Below the pieces are notes generated by a model. It saw only the letters and a program-made list of their open reading frames with translations, ran no database searches and was not told the origin of the DNA. Shown here piece by piece: positions 34,291 through 44,545 of a stretch of 64,000 nt of DNA. Made by a program: the position numbers and the translations under genes. The stretch is from contig OY540809.1 of the NCBI GenBank assembly GCA_961205875.1, forward strand, positions 26,052,267 to 26,116,266. The letters run 5' to 3'. How positions within the stretch are numbered: the first letter of the stretch is position 1; each line of letters opens with the position of its first letter. The DNA is from Sialis fuliginosa (Eukaryota > Arthropoda > Insecta > Megaloptera > Sialidae).

Positions 34291-34727
34291 ATTATCTTTG
34301 GCGGCATCGCATAGTACCTACATAAAAAATTTACAAAAAAAAGAATGTCCCTTTGTTGCGCACAAGATATCAACGAGTCAATTTATATTTGTAAATGTCT
34401 TTTATAGCCGTTTTGATTTGGAACTTGTCACACTTACATATTTATAATTATAAGGAATATCTTTCCCCAAAATTTTATTAAAATCGATTTTATTGGTCGT
34501 TGCAAATAGGTTCTGTAATAAAATTATAAGATTTAAAAAAATTTAGTTTTATAGGGAAATTCATAACATGAATTTTAAAATGATTTTTTTATTTTTGAAA
34601 TCCGGTCACTAGAATTGGAGATATTTTTAAAAAATCGTACACGAAAAACCGTAAAAATGGTCGTTTTTTTAACAAGGTACAAAAATTTCGCTAATATGAC
34701 TGCACTATAAATCGAATTTTATGCAGC

Positions 34728-34849
34728 TCATACTAAATATTATAAATGGAAAAGTGTGTCTGTCTGTATGTCTGTTTGTTACCTTTTCACAGCTAAACCG
34801 ATCCTGAGGAAATTTGGTATACGCGTACGAAGTCGCGGGTAACAGCTAG
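34728..34849 (+). mobile_element. Short Helitron-like element
   Basis: A GTGTGTCTGTCTGTATGTCT block, then CACAGCTAAACCGATC, then the 3' end CGCGGGTAACAGCTAG followed by T. This layout is typical of small insect Helitrons that end in CTAG. The 5' limit is uncertain. Confidence 0.65.
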
Positions 34850-36381
34850 TAATCAGTAAACTGTTAAAATAGGTCAGCTATGAAAACAGCACAAACATGG
34901 ATATAACATTTTTTTTACTATGTTATTATACATTAATTGCAATGTTTTCTTCTGAATTAAGAAACTAGACTGTTTCCCGTCTTATTAAATCAATTAACGT
35001 ATCGTTACACATCTCCAGTGGCCTAATTGATGGAAAGAAACAGTCTGGTTTGTATCTAGTAGTAAAAAATATGTCATATTTTATCTTAAAAAAGATGATA
35101 CAACGTTTAAATCAAAAAATTCATTTTTATAATAAAAAAATATTTTATATAAATTTTCTAACCTCAAAACCAGACGATATGCGAACTTTTATGGATGATT
35201 TTTACGCATACTTGAAATACAGGAAGGAATTCAATTTCTTTTTCATACTGTTGCTTCCTAAAGTTATTGCCTAAATCCAGCGTCTCAAAACATTTTTTAG
35301 ATATAAAATGATGTATTTGAAAATAATTCATTTGTTTATAAATTAATTACACATGTTCAAACAAAAGTCTTATTTATTACGTATTTTTGGGTGCTGAAAG
35401 TGAGTTTGGCTATAAAAGAACCTGGCTGATCCTCGAAAAATGTTTAAAAAAAAATTTAAAAAGAAAAGTAAAAATATTTTAAACAATTCTTCTTTTTCTT
35501 TTTTTATGCGTTTTTTTAACTGGATCATCTCCTTTTCTGACAGCTCGTTCGTATGTTAATGTTATAACAATTCATTTTGAAAGACTGCATAGGCCTTGAT
35601 AATTTTTTTTTACCAAACCTAATGAATGACTTTCGTAGATCAGATTTTTCGCTTCAATTTTTTTTAATCGCTGTATGGCCATTTTTGACCAATCAAAGCA
35701 AAAACCACACATTCATCTTTGGACAAATTATCGTAAAAAATTCCATGGACAGATTGGGAAAACTGAATGTTTTTCTTCATAACTCTATTAAAAATAGTTG
35801 TACAGCGATACAAACAAAATGAAGAGAAAAGTCTGATCTTCAAAAATCTTATCACGGTTTGCGGAGACTCTCATAATTGATATATTTTCTATTTTTCCAT
35901 AAGAATAGAGAGGGGACATTTTTCCTAAATTTGTGTGGAAAATCTAACCAACATATTTTTACTTTCTTATACCCATGTATAAAATACATATAGTGTAAGT
36001 AAGTATTGTTTTATTGATCAATTGATGTCAACTTTAAACTGACATGCTCTTACATACAAAAACATAAAATTACTAGTCACGCAGTTATTTTCAATTTGGG
36101 AGAATAGGGTTGAGCAAATGCCACGGTATGTACATAAGAATATATAAAATATTTTTAATAAAATAAATATAATGTTGACATTTTAAAAATTTTATATAAA
36201 AGAGAGATTATAAATTAATTATTTATTAAGATAAACATTAAATATAACTTGACATATGACATTTATGTGTCTATACCAGATAACTTTTCATTTAAATACA
36301 AGTATATTAAATTTTATATACATATATTATGTGGCATTTCATTGTCATTAAAAACATCATATTTTAAATAATTTTATACAT
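34850..36381. other. Gene-free stretch downstream of the LRR gene
   Basis: ORFs of 60-80 codons at 35050, 35577 and 35664 show no domain and lie on low-complexity sequence. Nothing supportable. Confidence 0.45.
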
Positions 36382-36387
36382 TTTATT
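36382..36387 (-). terminator. Candidate poly(A) signal of the larger LRR gene
   Basis: AATAAA on the minus strand about 70 nt after the stop codon is the nearest canonical signal. Others follow in this AT-rich tract, so the true cleavage site is unproven. Confidence 0.45.
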
Positions 36388-36457
36388 CTATACATTTTTT
36401 TACAATTTTTATCAATTTTCTAATTTATATTTCTAAATGCTCGAATTAATATAATAT

Positions 36458-39214
36458 TTACAATTCTTCTGATGTAGCAAATCCAAAATCTACTCTCTGA
36501 AAATTACTAGTTGAATTGTTCCTCAGTTTTCTACAACAGTTAAAAACCTTTTCCCTCAAAATAAACAAAACAAGAATAACACAAATAAGTATAAGTAAAA
36601 CTATTATCACAATAACACTATAACTAGTGGCCTGTACAGATTTTTCGATAATTTCTTCTTCTTTCTGTACATCCACTTCTTGGCTGTTATATTTTTCATG
36701 TTCCTCATCCTGACATTCGATTCCGTCAATATTTAACATCCCTTTAGTTATACGCTCATTTTTTTGGACGCACTTAGTTCTAGTGTATGAACAATTACCT
36801 AAAATATGCAATAGATCCCAACAGTTCCAATTATTATGGCCGACATGCAAAGTGTTCAATTTATTTAATATTTCAGTCAAATAATTTATATTTATTGTAC
36901 TCAGTTGATTATATTCGATATCTAACTCTCTCAGTGATTTTAGCGGATAAAAAACTGCGTAATGCAACTCATCAATCAAGTTCCGAGACATGTTGAGATA
37001 TTCTAAACTGTTCAATCCAGTAAATGTCCCTATATTGACATACTTTATTTCGTTATTTGCTAGTGTCAGTCTTTCCAAATTGTTTAATGCGTGGAAAATG
37101 TCACTTTTGATTTTCTTCAAAGAATTTCCATTTAAATAAAGATGTCTTAAATTGGTGAGACCGTTAAATGAGTCATGATCAAGTTTGGTTATTTGATTTG
37201 TATTCAAGTACAGTTCTTTTAACATTGATAGGTATTGAAAAGTATTCGAAGGAAGATAGCTGATGTTGTTATCGTTTAGATATAGGTGGGTTAGATTGAT
37301 CAATTCATCAAATACATTGATTTCTACTGTATCTATGGAGTTATGACTCAGATTTAACACTGTTAAGTGTTTCAATCCGAAAAATAAGTTCGTCTGTAAT
37401 TTTTTTATTCGGTTTTGATTTAGATACAAATATTTTAAGTTTGTCGTTGGTGTAAAAACCCCTACTTCTATTTTTGAAATTCCAGATGAAGATAAATTCA
37501 ATGTATCTATTTTTTCTAATGAATTAAACATCCCTACTTTTAATTCTGGTATGGTTAAATAACATAATCTCAACTCGTGTAAGTTATTTAAATTTTTGAA
37601 CGCGTTTACTTCTAAAACATCTACGTGGTTTCCGGTAAGGTCTAAAACTTGAAGTGAAGTTAAATTTTCAAACGAATTTTGTCTGAGTTTAGTAATATTA
37701 TTGTTCGATAAATTTAGATGTAGCAAAGATGGAATATCTCCGAATAATCTAAAAGATTCCGATGTTATATTTCTATTTGATAAATTAAGTGTTTTTATGT
37801 TTCTCAATCTAATAAACTGCCTTTCGTTTAAATTTTTTACAGCGTAAATTGGATGCATGAGTGTTTCTAGTTTCTGTAAATCGAAAAATACGTCTTTATC
37901 TATTTCGTAGATAATATTGTTTTCTAAATTTAATGTTTTCAACGATACCAAGTTATTGAAAGCATTTATTTGTATATAATTTATTTTGCTGTTGGATAAA
38001 TTTAAATATTCCAATCGTTCTAATGATTTAAATGAATAAGATTTCAGTGTTGTTAAATTCTGATCAGACATATCAAGGTATTTCAAATTTTTAAAGTAAT
38101 TAAAAAATTCATAATTAAATTTTTCAGTTATGTAAAACATATTTAAACTTTCCAAATTGTTCATGTATTTATATCCTATAATACTGATATGATTATATTT
38201 CAAATTCAGTTTCTTTAAATGATCCAAATCATCAAATATAATAGGATTAAAATTAGTTATTTTATTATCAGAAATATCCAGATCTTCTAAAGAATCCAAC
38301 CCAGAAAATGCACCATTTTGTATTTCTTCAATACCTGCATTACTCAAATCTAATGTTTTCAAAAATCCTAAGCCAATGAAAGTAGTATTAAAAACTACCT
38401 TCATTCTAAAGCGAGGTTGGTAAAAAGTATGCAAATCTCCTGAATTTGAGAAAGCGTTGGGTTGTATTTCATAAACAACAGAATTGTTCATCATTAAGAT
38501 TCCCAAACCATTACAATCGAATGTATATGCGGCCAGTAATTTGATCTCGCATGACATAAAAGCTGCCAGTTGTATTTTGAGACCACAAAACGAAAAATGT
38601 TCTGTACTAAGTACTACAGTATCTCTTATTACAATGTCTTCTACTGAATCACCAAGGCCTTGAAAGTTTTTCGAGTGAATTATTCGCAATTGATAATTTG
38701 GTGTTAGCAATTGTACATTCTTCATACCAAAAAATCCGCCTGGTTCTATTTGTATGATATTATTTCTTTCTAGATTTACCTTACTTAAGGTTGGTATTGC
38801 TATCGACATATTAGTTACTGTATCTTCTGTGGCAAACGTTCCTTTATGGATTTCAGTAATTTTATTGTCGCTAAGGTCTATGTAACTAATATTCTTCAAG
38901 TTACCAAAAGCAAATGGTTCTATGTGTTCTATATTATTGGATGATAACCAAAGACTGGATATTTTATCTGCTAAGTTTGTAAATGTATGTTTTGGTAATA
39001 TTGTTAGGCTGGATTCGCGGTAGCATATTCTTCTGGCTCTGAATTCGTATCTGGTGAATGAATTAAAGTCTTCCAAGTTTGCGTTCATGCAGAGTACGAT
39101 GTCCAATCCCCAAAGCTCGCTATCTTTACATTTGCTATGGGTTGGTAGGTCAGTCGACATTGACAGGGAAATTATCAGAAGAAACACAATTGATACAAGT
39201 GTGTATTTATACAT
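36458..39214 (-). CDS. LRR type I transmembrane protein, 918 aa
   Basis: The protein is a probable cell-surface receptor or adhesion molecule. A signal peptide (residues 1-20) is followed by a Cys-containing N cap (C29, C42, C64). About 29 LRRs run from residue 85 to 790. A C cap has C798, C808, C815 and C834, followed by an acidic stretch (837-858), one membrane helix (865-886) and a 32-residue tail with Cys-Cys, ending SEEL. There is no TIR or kinase domain, so it is not a Toll receptor. LRRs 4, 8, 12, 16 and 20 lack the consensus LxxN Asn. The start is the ATG at 39214, directly after a TTATTTTCCAG acceptor; the frame stays open to 39322, but that extension is intronic. It resembles chaoptin-like or LRRC15-like insect proteins in layout only; ligand and pathway are unknown. 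It is a tandem paralogue of the gene at 42296-43594. Confidence 0.93.
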   Translation of the reverse strand: MYKYTLVSIVFLLIISLSMSTDLPTHSKCKDSELWGLDIVLCMNANLEDFNSFTRYEFRARRICYRESSLTILPKHTFTNLADKISSLWLSSNNIEHIEPFAFGNLKNISYIDLSDNKITEIHKGTFATEDTVTNMSIAIPTLSKVNLERNNIIQIEPGGFFGMKNVQLLTPNYQLRIIHSKNFQGLGDSVEDIVIRDTVVLSTEHFSFCGLKIQLAAFMSCEIKLLAAYTFDCNGLGILMMNNSVVYEIQPNAFSNSGDLHTFYQPRFRMKVVFNTTFIGLGFLKTLDLSNAGIEEIQNGAFSGLDSLEDLDISDNKITNFNPIIFDDLDHLKKLNLKYNHISIIGYKYMNNLESLNMFYITEKFNYEFFNYFKNLKYLDMSDQNLTTLKSYSFKSLERLEYLNLSNSKINYIQINAFNNLVSLKTLNLENNIIYEIDKDVFFDLQKLETLMHPIYAVKNLNERQFIRLRNIKTLNLSNRNITSESFRLFGDIPSLLHLNLSNNNITKLRQNSFENLTSLQVLDLTGNHVDVLEVNAFKNLNNLHELRLCYLTIPELKVGMFNSLEKIDTLNLSSSGISKIEVGVFTPTTNLKYLYLNQNRIKKLQTNLFFGLKHLTVLNLSHNSIDTVEINVFDELINLTHLYLNDNNISYLPSNTFQYLSMLKELYLNTNQITKLDHDSFNGLTNLRHLYLNGNSLKKIKSDIFHALNNLERLTLANNEIKYVNIGTFTGLNSLEYLNMSRNLIDELHYAVFYPLKSLRELDIEYNQLSTININYLTEILNKLNTLHVGHNNWNCWDLLHILGNCSYTRTKCVQKNERITKGMLNIDGIECQDEEHEKYNSQEVDVQKEEEIIEKSVQATSYSVIVIIVLLILICVILVLFILREKVFNCCRKLRNNSTSNFQRVDFGFATSEEL

Positions 39215-39414
39215 CTGGAAAATAAGATAAGAATAATAATAAAGAATAAATAAATGAATAATAATGACAGTTTGACAAGTATGCAATTTATAAAAACAAA
39301 CAGAAAATGTATATCTGTTCATTCTTCTTTTTAATCTATCTACAAAAATAAGTTAACTATAACATTTATACCCGGTATTATATATAATTTACTCTCGAAA
39401 AAAAATTAAGTTAA

Positions 39415-39712
39415 TGTCCGGTAATACAGACTAACTAGCAAAAAATTGCTAACTTGCAAGCACTTTCAAACGGGGTATCAAACTTATATGCCAGTTTTCT
39501 TGGAGTTTCGTGAAGTCTTTAACAAGTTTCGCGCACGTGTGGTAAGTAAACACCAACGGTATTAAAACAGTGGTGATGTTTTAAAAATTATCTTGTACGA
39601 TCAAAATCAGTTGAATTAACACTGCTCTAAATTCCAAAACTAATTCATAGATAATATCACAACATTAATACTTCATTTGAAAGTGTTTATAAGCTATAAT
39701 TTTGTTAGCTTG
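39415..39712. mobile_element. Diverged copy of the 16923-17242 Harbinger-like MITE
   Basis: It starts TGTCCGGTAATACAGACTAA after TAA and shares GCAAGCACTTTCAAA, an ACCAACGGTATTAAAACAGT block and GTGGTGAT with the intact copy. The right end is eroded. Confidence 0.8.
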
Positions 39713-40030
39713 GCTGTAAAAGATGAGACCTGGTGTTTGAAAATATAATTTTACACGATTTTCTCAGTAATTACTGAACGGATTTTATTCCGGTTTTCAC
39801 TAATAGATAGGTTAGTTTCATGTCGGAATAAAAGAATTTTCAGTGAACCGTATGTTGGGTGGGCATGTTGAATTTTTTGAGTCGTGGATATTAAGCCGAG
39901 TAACACCGGGTCACTAATAATTTTTGACATTAAAAATTTGCGGTTGACAAATTTTTAAAAATATTTACTACCTTAGGTTGCATAAAGCAAAATTAATCAG
40001 TTGTTTTAAAACCATTACCTATTACGTCAA

Positions 40031-40488
40031 TAGGCATAATGCCTAATTTGTAAAAACTATTTTATGACGATCTTACGTGTCTCCTTTTTCCAAAAAAATA
40101 TTAATTTTGAATTTGACGCCAAACCGCTCGCAGGTGTCATGGCGCATTTTTGACGTCACGCCTATGTAAAGACTCCTTGTCAACAGTAATAATTCCTTGT
40201 TCCATCGCTAACGTTTCTCGGGTTTAGCTTTGGTAACATAAAACTGAGCAAATTGATAATTTACAACCACAAAATAATTTATAAACAGTGCAGATATTAA
40301 TGAAACAAAAATGATTACTTAACCGTGACGTCATCCATTCTGACTGGTGTTTTATCTAAAATGGTGGATTGCTATATTTTGTGTTTTAATTTTAACAAAA
40401 ATCATATTAATCTCGCTTTTAATATAAAAATAAATACATTTTTTAGAATCTTTTTAACCTATTTCATTATTTAAAATCATAATTTTTT
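40031..40488 (+). repeat. Dispersed ~500-bp repeat, copy 2
   Basis: Matches 988-1495 in the same orientation from TAGGCATAATGCCTAA to TTTCATTATTTAAAATCATA. It lacks about 50 bp present in copy 1 after the TTTCCAAAAAAAT block. Confidence 0.8.
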
Positions 40489-40766
40489 CATGCCTATTCT
40501 AAAAAACAATCACGGTTATGATAAATTTTGTAAGGTAAAAAAATATCATATTTATTCACTAAATATGATAATTTTTGTTCGTTTACAAATTAAGATTAAT
40601 CTTAGAATTAACATAAATCTTGGTTTGAAAACAATTGATTAACTAATCGTGGTTAATTTTGATTTAAGCAGCCCAAGGTTAGAGTTGTAATAATACTTAA
40701 AAGCTTAGGACATTTAACAATTAAAAATATTGATGAAAATAAAGAGAATATAAATGATGTACTTAC

Positions 40767-40874
40767 ATTGTTTTGTTGAAAACAATACACATTTGTTTAA
40801 CAGTTTAACCTAATGCACTTTGATTCACTGCTCGATACTAAACTGCGTTATTGAACAAAACTGTTTACTGTTAT
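40767..40874 (-). other. Candidate non-coding leader exon of the 918-aa LRR gene
   Basis: The exon would end at 40767 with donor GTAAGTACATC. Upstream either a start site lies within it or an acceptor TTTTTCTCGCAG (AG at 40876-40875) begins it. It contains no conserved ORF. Confidence 0.4.
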
Positions 40875-41955
40875 CTGCGAGAAAAATAAAATAAAAATCA
40901 CTAACTATTTATTTAACTTCGTGATATGGAATCAGAGGGGGTATTAGACATAATTATTCAACAGTAATTTTGAGGCTATTTTGTATCTTAATGTTTTTTA
41001 ATATCGATATCAAAATTTGAACATCTTATAAAATCTATGATTGGGGAATTTCAATATTTTATTTGTCCACTTACCGCACTGACACGGTCATACGTTACTG
41101 TTTTATTATTGGTGACAGCATATTTTTGACATCTGAAGATACCGTTATTGCGATGCTATTATATTAAATGATAAATCGTACAAAATTAAATTTTGAATAT
41201 TTATTTTTTAACAATTTTTTAAATACAATTTTGTAAAAGTTACCCTGAAATGATAAAATATAGTTATTCAAAAACATTGTAAATTAAATTTATACAATAT
41301 ATACATTTTTATAATTACATTATATAATTAATTAATATACCTAATAGAATAATAATATAATTAGTGAATAAATATCATGAATGTTTATAAAACAATACAA
41401 ATGTTAAAGTTGAATAAACTTAACAAATAACAAATTAATTTAAATTTCTATCAAAATCTCTTAATAAGATCAATGTTAAAGTCAATGACGATTAGGTTTT
41501 TTTGCTTACATTTAATTTGATAAATTTTTCTACGATATTTAGTGTGTTTGAACTAGTTTTCGTTGAAAAACAACTCGTATTTATTTTAAAATAATCTACA
41601 TTTAAATCTATTAGTTTATTTTAAACATATACAAAAACTTAATAAATATACTTACAACAATTTTTACAATTTACTTTATTATTTTTTTGAAAATACAGGT
41701 ACCCTTTTATATAAATATAAATATATACAACTTCATAATCTATATATAAAACACATATTTTGTTATATAACAGTCAATAAATAATTTTTTTTATTGTTTT
41801 TTGATATAAATATCATTTTGATAATATTTAATATAAAATGAATTTTACATTATGCTGAATTAATTCGACGTACATGAGTTTTATTCATTATTAAATTTTT
41901 TTTGTATAACTAAAGGGGGGAAGGTCATGACCCTATCAAACATTTTCCTGACCTT
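40875..41955. other. Intergenic stretch between the two LRR genes
   Basis: Very AT-rich. It should hold the promoter of the 918-aa gene (near 40.9 kb) and the distal 3' region of the 432-aa gene, but no distinct element was resolved. No LRR-like remnant was seen in it. Confidence 0.45.
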
Positions 41956-41961
41956 TTTATT
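41956..41961 (-). terminator. Candidate poly(A) signal of the 432-aa LRR gene
   Basis: AATAAA on the minus strand about 335 nt beyond the stop codon. Another lies near 41880. AT-rich context makes either only suggestive. Confidence 0.3.
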
Positions 41962-42295
41962 TAAAATGTTTCATATAATCATTTCAAAACTCAATAATAA
42001 CAATTAAATTAAAAACAACATAAAAATATTCCAAAATTAGCCACGTATTTCAGTTGACAAAACGATTAAGTTCTTTTTTTGTCGATTATTTGTATCAAAG
42101 TACTTATTGAGTGAAATACTGACTTAATATAATAATTTAATATAATAGTCCATTTTTACATCCACTTTAAGTGTGTTATTTTGGTAATTTTTCCGGCCAA
42201 CTTTTCGACATATTTTTTCCACTGCAATGTGTAATGAAACGTTAGCCGAGCAATGTAACCATGTAGTTGATCGTTTTGGCTACTGAATAACACAT

Positions 42296-43594
42296 TTATA
42301 CTTTCACAAATAATATATGAACGTTATTCTGCTGTACGCATAACTCACTTTTCTGCACAGTCCTATTAACACTAATCGTACTTTTAACTGACGTGTTATC
42401 ACCCTCACAAACTGAAAATATGTCTGTTACATCCATCCCCGACTCAAACAAATCAAAATACCTCATATTCGTGCAGTTCTCGTTCAACCAAACCTCTTCG
42501 AACGTCCTCTGAACCAACTGCACGTTCAGGTTACTATCTTTCATCACAAATTCGAAAGTCCCCCTATCTACTTGCTTTATATTATTGTACATTAAATACA
42601 GTTGCTTTAAATTTGGCATGCCCTCAAACACACCGTATTTCAACGAGTTTATTTCGTTGTGTGATAGATTTAGAACTTGTAAAGTGTTGAGACCTAGAAA
42701 CGATCCTGCTTCCAGTTCTTCTATTCCTGAATAACTCAGATTCAGGCGATAGATTAGTGATAAGCCATTGAAAGCCTCCCTGGGTACCTTCTTTATTCGG
42801 AATATCGGCTGGATGAACATGTCGACGTTTTCAAGTGACGCAAAGGAATTTGACTGTATTTCATGTATCACTGTATTACTCATCATGATGTTCCTCAAAA
42901 TAGACTTATTCGAGAATGTATTTGATGACAGGAGCTTAATATTGTTTCCAATGAATATAATAGATTCCAATCCCTCTAAGCCATCAAAGGACGAAGCTTC
43001 TGTATATTGGATATCAGTTTTATGGAAATATAAACTATGCACGTCTTTACTAAGACCAATGAAATTTAACGATCGAATTAATTTGACTTCGAATTTATTC
43101 GAGAACCAGTTTTTTGTATTTTGGAGACCCTGAAATCCTCCAGGTTCAATTTCTGTTATTAAATTATCTTCAATGTATATATTCTCCAAATTCCCTAAAG
43201 GTAGGGATTCATAAACTGTCCCTATAGGATTAAGTCTTTCTCTAGCAAAAGCTTCGGATTCTATCCTTGAAATCTTGTTATCCTCGATCAAAACTCTTTT
43301 GAGATTTTTTAAATTTTCGAAAGCATACCTGTGTATTGTTCCAATGTTGTTGTTAGCGAACCATAAGTAAGTGATGGAATGCTCTTGATTGGTAAATGAC
43401 CGTCTTGGTAAATTGATGAGTGAGTTTTTGAAGGACACTTTGCCCTCGACGTTAATTTTAAATTCATAGTTGTTGTAGTCATCCAAAGATGAACTGTAGC
43501 ATATCAGGAACCTCGACTGAATGTCTTCTTGGCATTTTTCAGTTGTCACGATGATTATGGATAACAGAAACTTTAGGATCTGTAATTTATTCAT
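42296..43594 (-). CDS. Secreted LRR protein, 432 aa, paralogue of the adjacent receptor
   Basis: A signal peptide (residues 1-18) is followed by a short N cap (C21, C32), 11 LRRs from residue 74 to about 345 and a C-terminal region with C374, C396 and C419. There is no membrane helix, so it is predicted to be secreted or ECM-associated. Its LRRs align one-for-one with LRRs 1-11 of the 918-aa protein: both have a ~14-residue insertion in LRR2 and irregular LRRs 4 and 8 (QPIFRIKKV versus QPRFRMKVV). It lacks the later 18 LRRs, membrane helix and tail, and its end is not a simple truncation, because it carries its own cap-like cysteines. The ATG directly follows a TATATTTTTTCAG acceptor, which fixes the start. 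It could act as a soluble partner or decoy of the membrane paralogue (inference). Confidence 0.9.
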   Translation of the reverse strand: MNKLQILKFLLSIIIVTTEKCQEDIQSRFLICYSSSLDDYNNYEFKINVEGKVSFKNSLINLPRRSFTNQEHSITYLWFANNNIGTIHRYAFENLKNLKRVLIEDNKISRIESEAFARERLNPIGTVYESLPLGNLENIYIEDNLITEIEPGGFQGLQNTKNWFSNKFEVKLIRSLNFIGLSKDVHSLYFHKTDIQYTEASSFDGLEGLESIIFIGNNIKLLSSNTFSNKSILRNIMMSNTVIHEIQSNSFASLENVDMFIQPIFRIKKVPREAFNGLSLIYRLNLSYSGIEELEAGSFLGLNTLQVLNLSHNEINSLKYGVFEGMPNLKQLYLMYNNIKQVDRGTFEFVMKDSNLNVQLVQRTFEEVWLNENCTNMRYFDLFESGMDVTDIFSVCEGDNTSVKSTISVNRTVQKSELCVQQNNVHILFVKV

Positions 43595-44299
43595 CTGAAA
43601 AAATATATATATTATTAGATTTGTAAAAATTATGTTATTTCAGAACAAAGGCTATATAATTGTTGTTTTATAATGTGACCTCTGACATGTAGATAACAAA
43701 ATAAGCGTGCGTGCGATTTTTAAAAGACGTAGTGCAATTAATTTGATCTTGTTTTTATTAATTAATAAGTTAATTGATTTAGTGAGTAATTCATATCTGA
43801 TTAAACCTATTTATGGTAAAATTATTGGTACTGTAAAGAATTTGATTGAGAAAATATTTATTAATGGAGAAAATGAATCATGCAGATCTGGCAACATTGC
43901 TTTTTCTGTTGATAAGTTGTAAACCTTTTAAAATTTAAAAATGCTAGTGATAATGTATTTATTAATGTTTTTGCAGATTTATTTTTGCTTTGGTATAATA
44001 TTTTTAACCAACATTTTATCACATTTAAGAAAAAGCTTTAGGTCAATAAATGTAATTATGTAATAATTAATTTATAGTATTTCTATAAACAAAATTTCTT
44101 GGAAATATTATAACTATAATTTGTAGATATGTATATTTAAATAAATAAATAATTTATATTCTTCGTACGTAAAATGATACGAAACATTCGATACTATATC
44201 TGCAAAAGTAATACACTTTACAAAATAATACTTTAATTAACGACGACGTGTGTGTGTGTGTGTGTGTAGGTGTAAGACAATATGAGATGATGTACTCAC
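43595..44299 (-). other. Predicted leader intron of the 432-aa LRR gene
   Basis: Acceptor TTTTTTCAG immediately precedes the ATG. Upstream donor ATAACA/GTGAGTACATC has its GT at 44299-44298. Intron of about 705 bp; a (GT)n run lies at 44249-44268. Confidence 0.6.
44249..44268. repeat. (GT)n microsatellite
   Basis: A run of about nine GT units lies within the predicted leader intron of the 432-aa LRR gene. Confidence 0.85.
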
Positions 44300-44375
44300 T
44301 GTTATATAATTGATTGTTTCCCGTCCTCGTTGATGCTGTGTCGCTTGACGCACAACTGCCGCTCACTGAGATCAT
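44300..44375 (-). promoter_or_regulatory. Candidate leader exon and start-site region of the 432-aa LRR gene
   Basis: This is a GC-richer minus-strand segment ending in a good donor. A TCAGTG at 44369-44364 matches the arthropod initiator core TCAGT and would give a ~70-nt leader. Joining the donor to the acceptor puts upstream ATGs out of frame with the LRR start, consistent with a non-coding leader. Confidence 0.4.
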
Positions 44376-44399
44376 GAATGCTGCGATAAAGTAAACAAG

Positions 44400-44413
44400 C
44401 TCGCACGTGCGAG
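44400..44413. promoter_or_regulatory. Perfect 14-bp palindrome with CACGTG E-box
   Basis: CTCGCACGTGCGAG is a perfect palindrome centred on the E-box CACGTG, about 30 bp upstream of the candidate initiator. CACGTG binds bHLH factors (general knowledge). Its position fits a promoter element, but function is inferred. Confidence 0.4.
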
Positions 44414-44545
44414 AAACATGCTAGTGGCGAATGCGAACTGCGACAATCGTCGTAAGGACATCCTTGTTATATATGCAAAACTTATACGAAAATATGATGC
44501 GTGTTGCAGCGATTGTCAATATGTTTACTTTCTTGTGCATCTACA

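Larger units (their letters stand above)
39215..40766 (-). other. Predicted leader intron of the 918-aa LRR gene
   Basis: The acceptor TTATTTTCCAG ends at 39215, immediately before the ATG. The best upstream donor, AAT/GTAAGTACATC, has its GT at 40766-40765. The 1.55-kb intron would hold a diverged Harbinger-like MITE (39415-39712) and a dispersed repeat (40031-40488). Confidence 0.55.

Noticed and set aside
36458..39214. Toll-like receptor
   Set aside because: The cytoplasmic tail is only 32 residues and has no TIR domain, and the cysteine caps are not the Toll multi-cluster type.
39215..39322. 36-residue N-terminal extension of the larger LRR protein
   Set aside because: It lies upstream of a clear TTATTTTCCAG acceptor and would bury the signal peptide; the internal Met after the acceptor gives a proper signal sequence.
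42768..43133. 121-aa plus-strand ORF
   Set aside because: Shadow frame antisense to the 432-aa LRR coding region.
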